Positions 1 through 9,920 are shown, numbered from the stretch's first letter. The stretch is 64,000 bases of DNA from Psilocybe azurescens (GCA_023853785.1 JAJIRX010000152.1:1-64000); one strand, 5' to 3'. The notes: generated by a model from the sequence alone, not told the origin. Numbers and translations are program-made.

Positions 1-517
1 CGGAAGGTCTCGTGAATGACAGAGACAGAGGAGAAGTACCACAGACAATGAGCCAATATGGCGATGTCGTATTTAGGACTGGTTGAAGTGCTTGGAAGGA
101 CCTGAAGAGGGTCAGCTTGAATCCAGTTGATGCGTGGTCCAAGATCAGTAGTTGAAAGATGCTCATGAGCCTCTCCGACGGTGTACGGAGATCCTAGATC
201 ATTATAACTGAGCAAAGACAGTATCTTCGGGCGCGGTTTTTGAGTAATCACTTACCATAACCTGGTGGAGCGGGATCAACGGCATCTACAGACCCGTTCT
301 TGCCAACCGCATGTGCGATAGCCACCGTGCAGTCACCTTGGCCACAACCAAGCTCCAGCACGCGTGACGCATTTGCGAGGCCTCCCCACGCATCAATCAT
401 CTCCAGGCGATGTGCGACTTGTGCTACCTGAGACTCCATGCCATTTTGGGGGACAAGGAGAAATTTGGAGAGCTCCTCTGCACTAATGGAGGTCATACTG
501 ATCATGGTATGAAACAA
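1..517 (-). CDS. SAM-dependent methyltransferase, 5' part (cut by window edge)
   Basis: Small-molecule class I methyltransferase. The first exon (about 517 down to 249) carries motif I as VLELGCGQGDCTVAIA, preceded by a start-proximal helix rich in E, S and L and followed by the acidic SVDAVDPAPPGYG segment. A GTAAGT donor follows. The next exon (about 190 to beyond 1) reads GSPYTVGEAHEHLS, then NWIQADPL and ILAHCLWYFSS, which is the usual order in fungal secondary-metabolism methyltransferases. The start is either the ATG at 517 or the nearby MTSISAEE methionine. The 3' end lies outside the window. It sits next to the tyrosinase and UstYa genes. Ustiloxin and phomopsin clusters also encode a methyltransferase (UstM/PhomM), so a role in N-methylating the peptide is plausible but inferred. 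Confidence 0.8.
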
Positions 518-802
518 AGAGCTAACGGTCGAGTACTCTTATGCCATTACGCACCGCATAAGGCCGATGCCCCGGTGACACCTGTTCGGGTCCGTGTACA
601 TGGAAATTCGCCACAGAATTCTCGACGATTCAGTTACTGTCCGAAATGAACGCGCTCTGGGGTAGACCGCGTTAGTCCATATGATATGAATCTCAAATCT
701 AAGAATAGACGAAGCCTGCAGCATGATCTTAGGAGAAGTCAATAATTAGATTTTAATTGTTTGCTCCAACCTCATGCTACGGCAAAGGGAAACCGTCCGA
801 TA

Positions 803-1259
803 ATTACAGCTAATTGCAAACCCTAGGCACATTCCCAAAATATCGCGAATGCGCTGAGCTTTGTACAAACAACCGCTTTTGGGAAGATCCTGCGTCATTA
901 TGCCTTCTACCTGCAACGAAGCCCCACAACGTCGGTGGAGGGCGCCATGCAAATGGAGTTGTTGCTTCCTATGTATGTATACCATAGCATTCTATGTTAG
1001 GGGTTCTTGTGGTTATGGGGGTCGACATTGTGAGCTCAGGGTTATGACATAGATTTGTATAGAGGTTTATTAGAGAAGCTGGTACAGGGCGTGCTAAGTG
1101 GAGGAGAGTGGGGTCACGAAGATGGTAACAAGACGGAGATGGTAACAGGATGGGCTTGCGTCACCTGCCCGTGCCATACCAAAAGCGGTTGTTTGCACAA
1201 AGCTCAGCGCATTCACGATATTTTGGGAATGTGCCTAGGGTTTTGCAATTAGCTGTAAA
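803..1259. repeat. Inverted repeat pair, possible small TIR element
   Basis: An arm of about 80 bp at 803-883 is repeated in inverted orientation at 1180-1259 with only a few mismatches. Both arms contain the word AATGTGCCTAGGGTTTTGCA or its near complement. About 295 bp lie between the arms, and no transposase reading frame is present. The right arm ends about 45 bp beyond the tyrosinase stop codon. I saw no convincing target duplication outside the arms, so the outer limits are uncertain. A MITE-like element or a relic of one is the simplest reading. Confidence 0.6.
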
Positions 1260-1302
1260 TAGGCCTACAAATGCGGAATGTAAAATTTCCACCAGAACAA
1301 AA

Positions 1303-2941
1303 TCATTCGTACGTATAGCAAAACGGTGGACTTCGATGATCGAAAGTCTGTGAAGTACTGCATTTAGACCGGAATTCGTAAAATGCATCAGAAGTGCTGA
1401 CCTCATGTACTCTAATACCAACACTTAGGTGATCAAACTCCATGGTATGCATGCTTGAGGCGTTTAGATCGTAACGGGGATCAGAAAGATTCGTAGAGTT
1501 TACAGGGATTCCCGAAAAGCTCTGGATATACGATCAGTCACATTTCTGAGATTAAAATTATAAAGCAATATAGCACATACGTCAAAATTTTGAGAAAAAG
1601 AATCTTGCCACTAATAATATCGATAGATAAGGCTAGAAATAATCAGAGTAATAAAATAACTTTACATTGCTCCAGATGCGGTCTAACTGTGCATGATGAA
1701 GCCCTGTACTCGTCGTCAATGGGTGGAGGCCATGAACGGTCATGAACAAGTTCGATCGAACTCACAGAAAATGGGATCTGCGTTCGAGAGAACATCAACA
1801 AATGTTAATCAGTCATCACCATCAGACTAGTAGCGCCTCACTGACCATTTGGTGTATATCCAGCATAGTCGTTATCTTCACATGTCTCCTCGGAGATTGG
1901 CTTGGGGCACACGCCGGCCAGGTCGCCTCCAACGAAATTATGTATATGGTTGTGCATTAATGCCAATTTGTGCTGGAATCGAAAAAATCCCCAGCAAAGC
2001 TCGATGTAACATTATGCACGGTTTCAGCACCAATTGTTTGATTGTGGGCACCCCACCTAAGTCGGCCCACGTGTTCAGGGAAAGATTGCGACGAAGCACG
2101 TGGGGAATTGGAAAAGAAAGTGAAAGAAGGGAGCGACAAGGGCTCCAGATGTGATTGTGCAGTAACGATCTTCTGAACAATCCCCGATTCACCGAGACCA
2201 TGACTTGGCGATGAATCAAACACGGGAGAGTCGAGTAGGGATACAGAGTCTATAATATCGATTCAGTGACCGTTTATATGGCTTAAAATCAATTTGTACC
2301 AGATTACCTTGTGACCAGTCCCAATATCTAAACGAAGGCGGGTATAAGTAGCCAGAAAGCGATGCCAAAGAGAAAAGAATCACGGAGTGGGTCCTTTGTA
2401 TCCACAGATCTCGCGTGTGGCCGTGTCAAATAGATACAAAAACCTGTAGTCGAGCACAATGGGAATCCATAGAGAATGCAATATGGCGATGGCGAACTTA
2501 CCATCGATCTACATAACTATAATTTGAGCATCACAGCATTATTGAGGCAGATAAATGCTTACGCCAAGGAAGAAAGTACGGATTGGAATGGGCAGACTTC
2601 TGCATGGCGTTGTGGGCATACGAGAAATCATCGTAAATAGAATGTTTTCCGTCCAATAGCACGTCTTGGGCTATGTGGGACAGTCGTCGATGTTTGATCG
2701 AGCCAAGACACTAAGAGATATTGGAAATCCTGCATTTACACTGAACATCGTAAATGCAAAATCTCACCTTGACACTCGATATCCATTTTTCCCGTTGGAC
2801 TTCCGACAGCGATCTCCATTCAATTCGAGGGTTGAGTTTGGCGCAGCTGGCAGACTTGTGAGCTATAGGAGTAGTAAGCGCCAGCGATTGAATGAGTAAA
2901 AGAATATTGAAAAGAAAGTATGGCAAAGTCGGAGCTTTCAT
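1303..2941 (-). CDS. Tyrosinase (type-3 copper), UstQ-like candidate
   Basis: Secreted or lumenal type-3 copper oxidase that would hydroxylate or oxidise tyrosine. It is spliced from about eight exons on the minus strand. From the start (ATG 2941): a hydrophobic signal peptide (FLFNILLLIQSLAL); the family word NPRIEWRSLSEVQREKW; CuA residues in YDDFSYAHNAMQ and AHSNPYFLPW; TREICGYKG; YWDWSQ; SPVFDSSPSHGLGESG; CTITSGA; PHVLRRNLS; CuB words HNHIHNFVGGDLAG and DPIFWLHHAQLDRIW; and a terminal CYTY motif before the TGA at 1303. Two odd points: the third CuA histidine (normally in WHR) is not recovered by the simplest splice, which gives WRF; and two one-base frame breaks occur near 2182-2185 and 2130-2140. 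The gene is divergent from UstYa, separated by about 300 bp. The position suggests work on the tyrosine-containing repeat peptide. Confidence 0.82.
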
Positions 2942-3228
2942 GGCGAGTGTGGATTCTTTACGGCTAGGCAAGTAGCAGGTCAGTCAAAGGTCAGTACATC
3001 TCCGACTTAGCGCTGAGTTTCAAAAATCTCACGGATGTATATTATATTCCCACCCTAACGGCCAGTTCCGTGTATGAACTCGCCGTAAGTTGAGGATCCG
3101 AGAACCACGCCAACAAACTCTCCGAAGACGCAGGCCTATTGACGGTGGATAATTCCGGTAAATCAATCTGTGACACCAGTGATTCTATCAGAACATAGAG
3201 AAAGAGATCCGATGTCGGATGTGGACTC

Positions 3229-3999
3229 TTGCACGACGACACCAGTCTATTTCAAGTTCTTGCATTTCTCGTTTTGTGCTGTACTATGGCCTGGAATTAC
3301 TCCTCGTTAACACTTTCCAAGAAGCTTCGGCCAGCCATTTCCAGCTGCCTTTGGGGCTGGTTTATGTCTTTCAATTATTCTCAACGCCGCTGTTCTTGTA
3401 TGGCAAACGACCGTCATATTCTCCAACACCCCAAGTTATAGTAAGATTCTCCTCACCCATCACAATGCGGTACCCTGATAGTTTCGAAGCCTATGTCGGT
3501 ACTGACATGCCTAGGGAACTACCCATCCCAGTACGTAATGTCAATATGGCTTTCCACGACGACCCGGAACACTACGCCATGAGCGGTACTCCGAGCCTGG
3601 GCCGAATGGAATGAAATTCGCCCTCCTGGAAAGGGATACATCTTCCTTGGAGACGCTTACTACCCTTTTGGAGTGTCAATGTGGCATCAAATCCATTGTC
3701 TCAATCACATCCGCACCATGTTCGTCAATGGCGATGACGGCTCCGACCACACAGAGCATTGTTTTCACTACTTGAGACAGGCGCTCTTGTGTGCGGCCGA
3801 TACCACACTAGAGTATGGCGGTCCTTCCATGCGTTCTCCCAATGGAGATGTTATTGCAACAGGGGTAAATGTTACACATACGTGCAGGGATTGGAAGCAA
3901 GTCCACGACTATATGGAAGAAGAACATGGAAAATGGACTCCGGAGATGGTCGCAAGGATGAAAGATGTATCTGATGGAACTAATAATCACGCGATTTAG
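3229..3999 (+). CDS. UstYa-family oxidase (DUF3328)
   Basis: UstYa-type proteins carry out oxidative cyclisation of ribosomal peptides in fungi. This one has both diagnostic HxxHC motifs: HQIHCLNHIR (around 3683-3712) and HTEHCFHYLRQ (around 3750-3780), followed by LLCAADTTLEYG. Before them are a single membrane helix (AGLCLSIILNAAVLVW, about 3354-3400), NTPSYS, EAYVGTDMPRELPIPV, DDPEHYA and WAEWNEIRPPGKGYIFLG, all in family order. The stop is TAG at 3997. The start is uncertain because a 5' intron is needed to reach an ATG. A frame change occurs between EHYA and WAEW near 3585-3595, which is either an indel or an unrecognised splice. It is divergently transcribed from the tyrosinase and lies 2.6 kb upstream of the repeat precursor, on the same strand. 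Confidence 0.85.
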
Positions 4000-4128
4000 C
4001 ACGGGGGTACATAGGCTTTAAATGTGCAGAGCGCTGTATATCGATATGCGCTAGTTATAGTACGTGGGGCATTATTTCTGCGTAATGACTTTCATAGTGT
4101 ATACTGGCTACATATCACAATATCACAT

Positions 4129-5038
4129 CTAGTCCTTTCGGATTAACTCAAATCCCATCATTGGAACCATATGCACCTGCTTAAACTTAACCTCGCATGC
4201 CACCCTTAAGCATCTCATCTCGATAACCAAGTCTTCTTCATCGTCCGGGCATCCAAACTCTACCGTAGTCGAATTCGGCTTTGCGCTCATATCCAATGTT
4301 CCCAGAAGCTCCCCTCGAATTGGGCGCGTGTTCCACGATATTTCATTGAAGTTAATGTTCTTGACAGTTGGTGAAGCAGTATCTGCGAGGATTTTAGGAG
4401 AAATGATCGACCACACCTCAATTTCGGAGATGTCGCCTTTGGTATGAAGATCGTTGGTGCGAGCACTGAGGCTGGGGAGCCGTCCATGTTACGGCGCAAT
4501 TAATTGAATTGGATCTGGATGTCGGTACCCGAAAGCGAAAGATTGAAGAATCCTGTTAGAATTACCATGAGAATTATGCCAGGTAATAGCGCGAAATATA
4601 AGATACCTCGACGGATATGAAAACCTGAACACCATCTCCGTAGACCGCATTCTTCAGCTTTTGGCTCAATCGAGTAATATTCGAAGGCCAGGAGCGAGAC
4701 CAGGTTGGGTGATGTGGAATAACCTTGGACGCTCTGTCTAAACCGATACCTTGTGTAGGATAGGGAAGCATGTTCAGCTCGGGTTGCGTGAGTGATGCGT
4801 TTTTGTATTTGGGAAGTGTAAACGGAAGGAGAGCGCCATTGAGAATGCTGAGAGATACCAGGAGAACAGAGGCGTAAAATATCGGGCGAGATATTGTCAA
4901 AGGATTATGGGATTGAAGGGAGCCTTCCGTCGTTTGGTACTTGTACTGGGCCGACGAAGAAATTCCATCTTCACTTGAGTCGTCGTATGTGCTTGGGTTG
5001 AGCAGAAGATATTCTGGCTGGGGCATCTGGTCATACAT
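4129..5038 (-). CDS. Single-pass membrane protein, But2-like basidiomycete family
   Basis: Function unknown. The N-terminal exon starts MYDQMPQPEYLLL (ATG 5038), which is polar and Ser/Asp-rich. A membrane helix follows at about residues 50-68 (FYASVLLVSLSILNGALLPF), then the conserved region YPTQGIGLDRA and a mixed segment up to GDGVQVFISVE. After an intron around 4570-4500, the C-terminal part contains WNTRPIRGELLGTLDMS, STTVEFGCPDDEEDLVIEM and VACEVKFKQ. In mushroom genomes this pattern (helix, GLD/GLE block, 'RGELLGTL', Cys/acidic block, 'VxFKQ') marks a large family sometimes annotated as But2 C-terminal domain. Whether it belongs to the peptide cluster is unclear, since such genes are common and often tandem. 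Confidence 0.6.
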
Positions 5039-5364
5039 TGTCGCCTATGGTAGTGAAGATCATGGATTAAGTTAATTGAATTGGGTCACATCTAATGTAA
5101 GAGGCGTGTCATCGGAGATCTGCCTCCTCTACTCGTACAATCGTACAATTTGGCATTGTTACCAGCCCAATTACGAATACAGTGATGTTAAAAATGAATA
5201 CCGAACACAGCGGTGTACACTGACTGCGCTGTTTGCGGCACGAACAGTATCCAAGTTTATTCTTATATCAACGTATATTGTTGCGAAATGGAGGTCAATA
5301 ATAGACTTAAGAAGGGTCGAGCAGTCCCGAGTGACTTATCATCGTCACCCTCCTAGACTATCCC

Positions 5365-6028
5365 ATGATTTTGTACTATCTCGCCTGGCTATATCCCATG
5401 ATTGTTACAGCTGCTCATGCGGGATTTCATGTCCAGTATCCATGGGCAACTCGAGCAATCCCTGAACAAGAGCGCGCTAGTTTACTAGGGTACCAGCCAT
5501 TCTGCGGCAAGTCTTAACGCACAATGGTCTTTACCATTTGAATCTAACTTGAATTTGGTTTTAGGGGATATCATTCGTAACCCTCAATCTTTTGCTGGCT
5601 ACTCCAAAACATTTCTGTCGTTCTCGGGTCATACTGGCGATTTAGGTTAGTGGGTGGCAATTTACAATTATGTAGCACACTTATTTCTAATGTACTTGCC
5701 ATGAGATAGTCTCTGTGCGGTACACCACAAATCGCGTGCCCAAAAATAGGGAAGAATTCAATGTTAAAATGGTCACCCAAGTTCCGATTACACCTTCAGG
5801 TCAGCTCTGTATTGATATAGAGATGCCGACACCCGTGACAAATCCACAATACGGTGTCCTCCTATTCGAGGCTGAGAATCCAACGGATGGAAATTTAACC
5901 TGGTTTGTATGTTTGAAATCTACTCCGTGCTCTGTAAAATTAGTACTGACGTCACCTAGTGCACTGATGTGAAGGTTAAAGATGTCGAGGCTAGGGGAGG
6001 ACCATCCTGCCATGTGTGCAAGAAATAA
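5365..6028 (+). CDS. Small secreted protein, BIM1/X325-like (copper-acquisition fold) candidate
   Basis: Signal peptide from ATG 5365 (MILYYLAWLYPMIVTAAHA) followed by GFHVQYPW, a His-containing mature N-terminus like that of the copper-binding X325/BIM1 proteins. Exon 1 ends at a GC donor (GCAAGT, about 5506). Exon 2 begins GDIIRNPQSFAGYS and ends SGHTGDL. Exon 3 reads VPITPSGQLCIDIEMPTP and YGVLLFEAENPTDGNLTW. The last short exon has CTDVKVKD and ends HVCKK-TAA at 6028. The layout of Cys-Gly near the N-terminus, a central 'GQLC' and a terminal 'CTDV' is the spacing expected for the BIM1-like domain (usually 'CADV'). The assignment is moderate. It is the gene directly upstream of the repeat precursor on the same strand. 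Confidence 0.55.
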
Positions 6029-6500
6029 CGAGACGTTAATTCCAATGCCAGATGAGTTCTTGTAATGCACTTTCTATATATATCTTTCCATTGCGACCCG
6101 TTTGGAAATTGTGAAAACCAGACATTCGGATTAGAACTTACGACACGGGGGTTGGAAACAGTGTAAAATGTTGCATGATTACCTTTTATATTCCATGTAG
6201 TACGTTCGTGATTTAAATCATTGCCACAATTCGCTTCTTGTGATCAAATTTAGCGCCGATGAAGCTGGAATCCAACTCACATACGTAGCGTAGTAGTAAG
6301 AGCCCCAAACACGGGTCTTCGAGTTCAATTTCCGTGAGTATTGGTATATTACGTGCAAACGGCTCTTCTAGAGAGTTCCACGCTGACGGAGAATCGGACA
6401 TTCGATCTTCTACGGCAGCTACTCCATTGCATTTAATTACTCTGCCACAATGATAGGTGAACTAGCTGAGCGACAATGGTTAAAGATTAAGGACTACTAC
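6029..6500. other. Intergenic region upstream of the precursor gene
   Basis: No gene is recognised. The only frame longer than 60 residues here (minus strand, 6213-6401) has no family resemblance and lies in a likely promoter region. The segment is AT-rich and leads into the TATA box of the peptide precursor. Confidence 0.4.
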
Positions 6501-6508
6501 TATAAATA
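6501..6508 (+). promoter_or_regulatory. Probable TATA box of the peptide precursor gene
   Basis: TATAAATA lies 65 bp before the precursor ATG at 6566. This is a common distance for strongly expressed fungal genes encoding secreted proteins. The sequence between it and the ATG is rich in CA and CCAAGA and has no other ATG. Confidence 0.5.
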
Positions 6509-6565
6509 CGAGACCGCCGAGATTCACTGTTAACCCTCACCAAGAAAACACGAACTCACTCCAAG

Positions 6566-8226
6566 ATGCTTTTCAACTCTAACCGCCTACTTATGTGCGT
6601 TGCATGCGCAGTGTTCACCGTAAATGCGCTTCCCGCGCAGCTCACTGAAGGTGGAGTCAGTTAATTCATCTGTATAGCGGTAGTATACCTGTTGGCTAAT
6701 GCATTGAAAATCAGGTTCTCGCGAAGCGTGTTGCCCATGTCTATGGTGTAGACGAAGATGAGGCCCTCAGCAGGCGTGTAGCACACGTCTACGGTGTAGA
6801 CGAGGACGAGGTCAGGATATCAAAATGTTACTTTGCTAGCTGCTTAACAATATTATATGCACTGGCAGGCCCTCACCAAACGCGTTGCTCACGTCTACGG
6901 GGTGGACGCGGATGAGGTTTGTATGCACTATTTTTATTACATACATCCGAATCCAACGCTCTTTGACAGGATCTCACGAAGCGCGTTGCTCATGTCTACG
7001 GTGTGGACGCGGACGAGGTCGGAAAGGTTTTCCTCGAACAAATAATTATCTAATGCAAAATACTGTTAGGATCTCACCAAACGAGTCGCTCACGTCTATG
7101 GTGTGGATGCAGATGAGGTGAATAGATTAATTCTATATTTCTCAAATGGTCATGGCATCTAACACTGGCCCTAGGCTCTTACCAAGCGTGTTGCACACGT
7201 CTACGGTGTTGACGCAGACGAGGTCAGAGATTTATGTCACCACATAGTCATTCAATATCCAACTCCTCTATAGGCACTCACCAAACGCGTTGCTCACGTT
7301 TATGGCGTGGACGCCGACGAGGTAATTAAAGTCTAGAAGACTGCCTTACACCAAGAAGCTAACCATCAAATGATGACTATCAGGCACTGAGCAAGCGTGT
7401 TGCACACGTCTATGGGGTGGACGCAGATGAGGTGACAATTCTTTCCTTAACCGAGTATCCATTCACATCCAGCTAATTGACCTTGACAGGACCTCACAAA
7501 GCGTGTTGCTCACGTCTATGGGGTGGACTCCGATGAGGTTAGTTGGGATATCCTCCTTGGCTTTATCAAGGAAAGATTTAAGAGATGTCGAGTACTTACT
7601 ATGTAACGATGACAGGATCTCACAAAACGGGTTGCACATGTCTACGGGGTGGACGCCGACGAGGTTAGACTATTCTGCTCCACGCAAATTCTAATCCTTC
7701 CCAAATAAAATATATCACTGACGTCAGACGTATCCTTTGTTATATAGGAGTTGACCAAGCGCGTTGCCCACGTATACGGCGTAGATGCAGACGAGGTTTG
7801 AACTTTCCCTTCGACTGAGCGACTAGAGTACAAGCCTCTAACCTAACTGAATTCAACAGACTCTTACGAAGCGCGTCGCGCACGTCTACGGAGTAGACGC
7901 TGACGAGGTTAGCCTCATTTTCATAGCTCGATTGACGCTAAAATCTCACTGTCTTTTGTATTTTCTTATGTAGGACCTGACTAAGCGTGTTGCTCATGTC
8001 TACGGTGTAGATGCCGACGAGGTTAGACATCTAATATTTGATTAGGACCTAATAGTTGTCAACTTGGTCTGATTTCTCAAATCTCATTACAGGCTCTAAC
8101 AAAGCGCGTGGCACATGTCTACGGCGTGGATGAGGACGAGGTGAGATCGTCTGCAGCACTAAAGATTCTAATTTAATGATGTAATTAAACTTCATTTTAC
8201 AGACTCTCGCGAAGCGTCAATCTTGA
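6566..8226 (+). CDS. Kex2-processed repeat peptide (RiPP) precursor, dikaritin-like
   Basis: Predicted 261-residue secreted precursor, 15 exons. Exon 1 (6566-6655) encodes a signal peptide (MLFNSNRLLMCVACAVFTVN, cleavage after ALPA) and ends at a GTCAGT donor. Exon 2 (6715-6810) holds two repeats. Exons 3-14 each hold exactly one 16-residue repeat: 6869-6916, 6970-7017, 7070-7117, 7175-7222, 7274-7321, 7384-7431, 7490-7537, 7616-7663, 7748-7795, 7860-7907, 7974-8021, 8093-8140. Exon 15 (8203-8226) encodes TLAKRQS-stop. Each repeat contains a Kex2 site (KR or RR) followed by the invariant VAHVYGVD. Variable residues are E/A/S before DE, then A/D/E/T/V, and T/S/A before the dibasic site. Kex2 cutting would release about 14 copies of a 14-residue, single-Tyr peptide. 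The architecture matches UstA/PhomA-type precursors, and UstYa, tyrosinase, methyltransferase, P450 and MFS genes lie nearby. The final product is not known. Confidence 0.92.
6715..8140 (+). repeat. Fourteen exon-encoded 48-bp repeats with unrelated introns between
   Basis: The 48-bp unit recurs 14 times: twice fused in exon 2, then 12 times as single exons. Intron lengths are 59, 58, 53, 52, 57, 51, 62, 58, 78, 84, 64, 66, 71 and 62 bp. All introns are phase 0, all internal ones follow GAG, and apart from splice signals they look unlike one another. Units differ mostly at third codon positions (GTC/GTT/GTA, TAC/TAT, GGG/GGT/GGC/GGA), while VAHVYGVD never changes. This points to old exon duplications kept alike by selection on the protein rather than recent array slippage. 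Confidence 0.92.
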
Positions 8227-8692
8227 AGATGATATGTTAGACGGACTCGTGAACACCATTATAGGGATAGTCACTTCGTGTAATGTCCTCTGAATTAGCC
8301 GATCTAGTGTGGTAGTTATCAATGGAGCAGCAATAAGATGAAAGCGATTGTCAAGATGAGGATTGAGTCCATCTGGAGACTGCTCAATATGTGTCAAACC
8401 CTAGCGGTCGGAATTTTTGGAACTTAGCAATTTAAATGTCGAGCATGAACAATGAGTTGTTAAAATTTACCATGACTTCTACCTACCTGCAGCTTGTTGT
8501 TGACGGCCAGATTAAGACCTTTAGTGAGCACTCCTGAGCTCAATGGTATTGTCTTGTGTTCTACTTTGAATTTTTAAATATTGAATTTCTCTTTATGACC
8601 AACATTATTTCAGGAAGATAGCTCGTGCTCACGGGTAGGTATTCGTATAGTATGTTTAAGGGAAAACTTAACTTCCCATGTGAATTGATGCA
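8227..8692. other. Short intergenic region between convergent genes
   Basis: No gene recognised. This is the 3' flank of the precursor gene and of the seven-helix gene on the other strand. A minus-strand frame at 8197-8397 overlaps the precursor's last exon and has no support. Confidence 0.4.
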
Positions 8693-9920
8693 TTAGCGTC
8701 TACGGTCAATGGTGACATTTGCACTACGGCCCCTCAGACTTCCTTGTTGGGACTCGAAGTGCAAATTGGATATGTGTGTGATTGTTGGTTCAACCGTGTA
8801 GTTGGAGTTTGTGAGAGCAATTCTTGCCACAAGAACCGTGGAAGCCATTCCCTAACTGTGAGTTAGAAGGTCACGATCATCATACAAAGAAAACTTTAAT
8901 ACGTACTGGTACAACAATCAGCACTGCATCCACAAAATATCCAGCTTGATACAAGGGAGATCCCACTAGGTTAAACGATGGAATGACAGCAAATACGGCG
9001 TCCAAGAGGAGAACGAATGAGTACACTGCGGCTGACTCAATCACTAATACAACAATATGTTTGAATAGTCTTTTCGAAGGTTGACCATTCAAACGAGCAA
9101 CAGAATATATTCTGTACCCGATAAGCAACGATGTAGTCACTGTGGTGGCCAGCGACACAAATACCAGAGCGCTTGTAAGGCTATTGAATAGGGCCGCACT
9201 CGTATTGGCCCCGCTGGTTAAACGATGGGATAACCCTTCTAAGATTGTGGCTGTAACAAAGAGGCCTGCGAAAAACACTATCAGCTTGATAATGCGATGC
9301 TTGATTCGTAAGAGTTACCGAATTCCGCAAGTAAGAGTATCAGTAAGACTGAAACTACTCGGAACGATCGACCCCAGACGTGGTAGCATCTCCATATCTA
9401 TCGACACACCGATGAGAATGATGCGATAATCAATAATATCTACCAACCAGTAGTCCATCGGATGCAACGAACGAGGCATAGAATGGAACGTTGGCAAATA
9501 CCCACAGCCATTTCGGGCCTCCTTCCACTGTAGAAAAAAAATAGACTCTCGTGTGTCTCCATTAATCACGACATCTAAATCAATGGAGTACCACTGTACA
9601 ACAAATTGCACGAAGCAAAGGAGGTACAGCACTGAAATAGCCGAAAGGACGATGCGGCGGTTCGCATGTGTGGCTTTATTGGAAGCTGCAGGGCGCGTTT
9701 TTGCATTGTTATTCCAAATAGAAGAAGAAAGCTCACAGTAAATGAACAATGTTCCAGCATATACCAAGGTATATATGCCTGACGTGAGTGAATATGCTGT
9801 ACTGATCAACCGGCGAGGAAACTTACCCATCAAATAATTCAAAAGCATTGACGAATTGAGATTGCTGCTGATCTCCGCCTGTTGGAAATTTGTAGAGAAT
9901 GGCTGGTCTGATGTAGACAT
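8693..9920 (-). CDS. Seven-helix membrane protein, basidiomycete DUF6534-like
   Basis: Multi-helix plasma-membrane-type protein of unknown function, a large family in Agaricomycetes. ATG at 9920 (MSTSDQPFSTNFQQ). Hydrophobic segments are seen in LISTAYSLTSGIYTLVYAG, RIVLSAISVLYLLCFVQFVV, the FFAGLFVTATILEG segment, LTSALVFVSLATTVTTSLLI, IVVLVIESAAVYSFVLLL and YFVDAVLIVVP. Family words include SGANTSAALFNSLTSALVF and the loop RLNGQPSKRLFKHI. After an intron from about 8906, the last exon reads GMASTVLVARIALTNSN and ends with a hydrophilic tail at the TAA (8693-8695). It converges on the precursor gene and may be a bystander. Confidence 0.7.

Noticed and set aside
1742..2223. Plus and minus frames of 70-100 residues here as separate genes
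   Set aside because: They are pieces or shadows of tyrosinase exons in neighbouring frames.
6715..8140. CRISPR-like array of 48-bp units spaced by 51-84 bp
   Set aside because: The units are codon-variable coding exons bounded by GT-AG splice signals in fungal DNA, and the spacers are introns of uneven length.
8614..8870. Plus-strand Cys-rich small secreted protein (words IGYVCDCWFNRV, VCESNSCHK)
   Set aside because: The opposite strand over the same bases encodes the last exon of the seven-helix protein (MASTVLVARIAL) with a matching splice acceptor, so the Cys-rich frame is a shadow.
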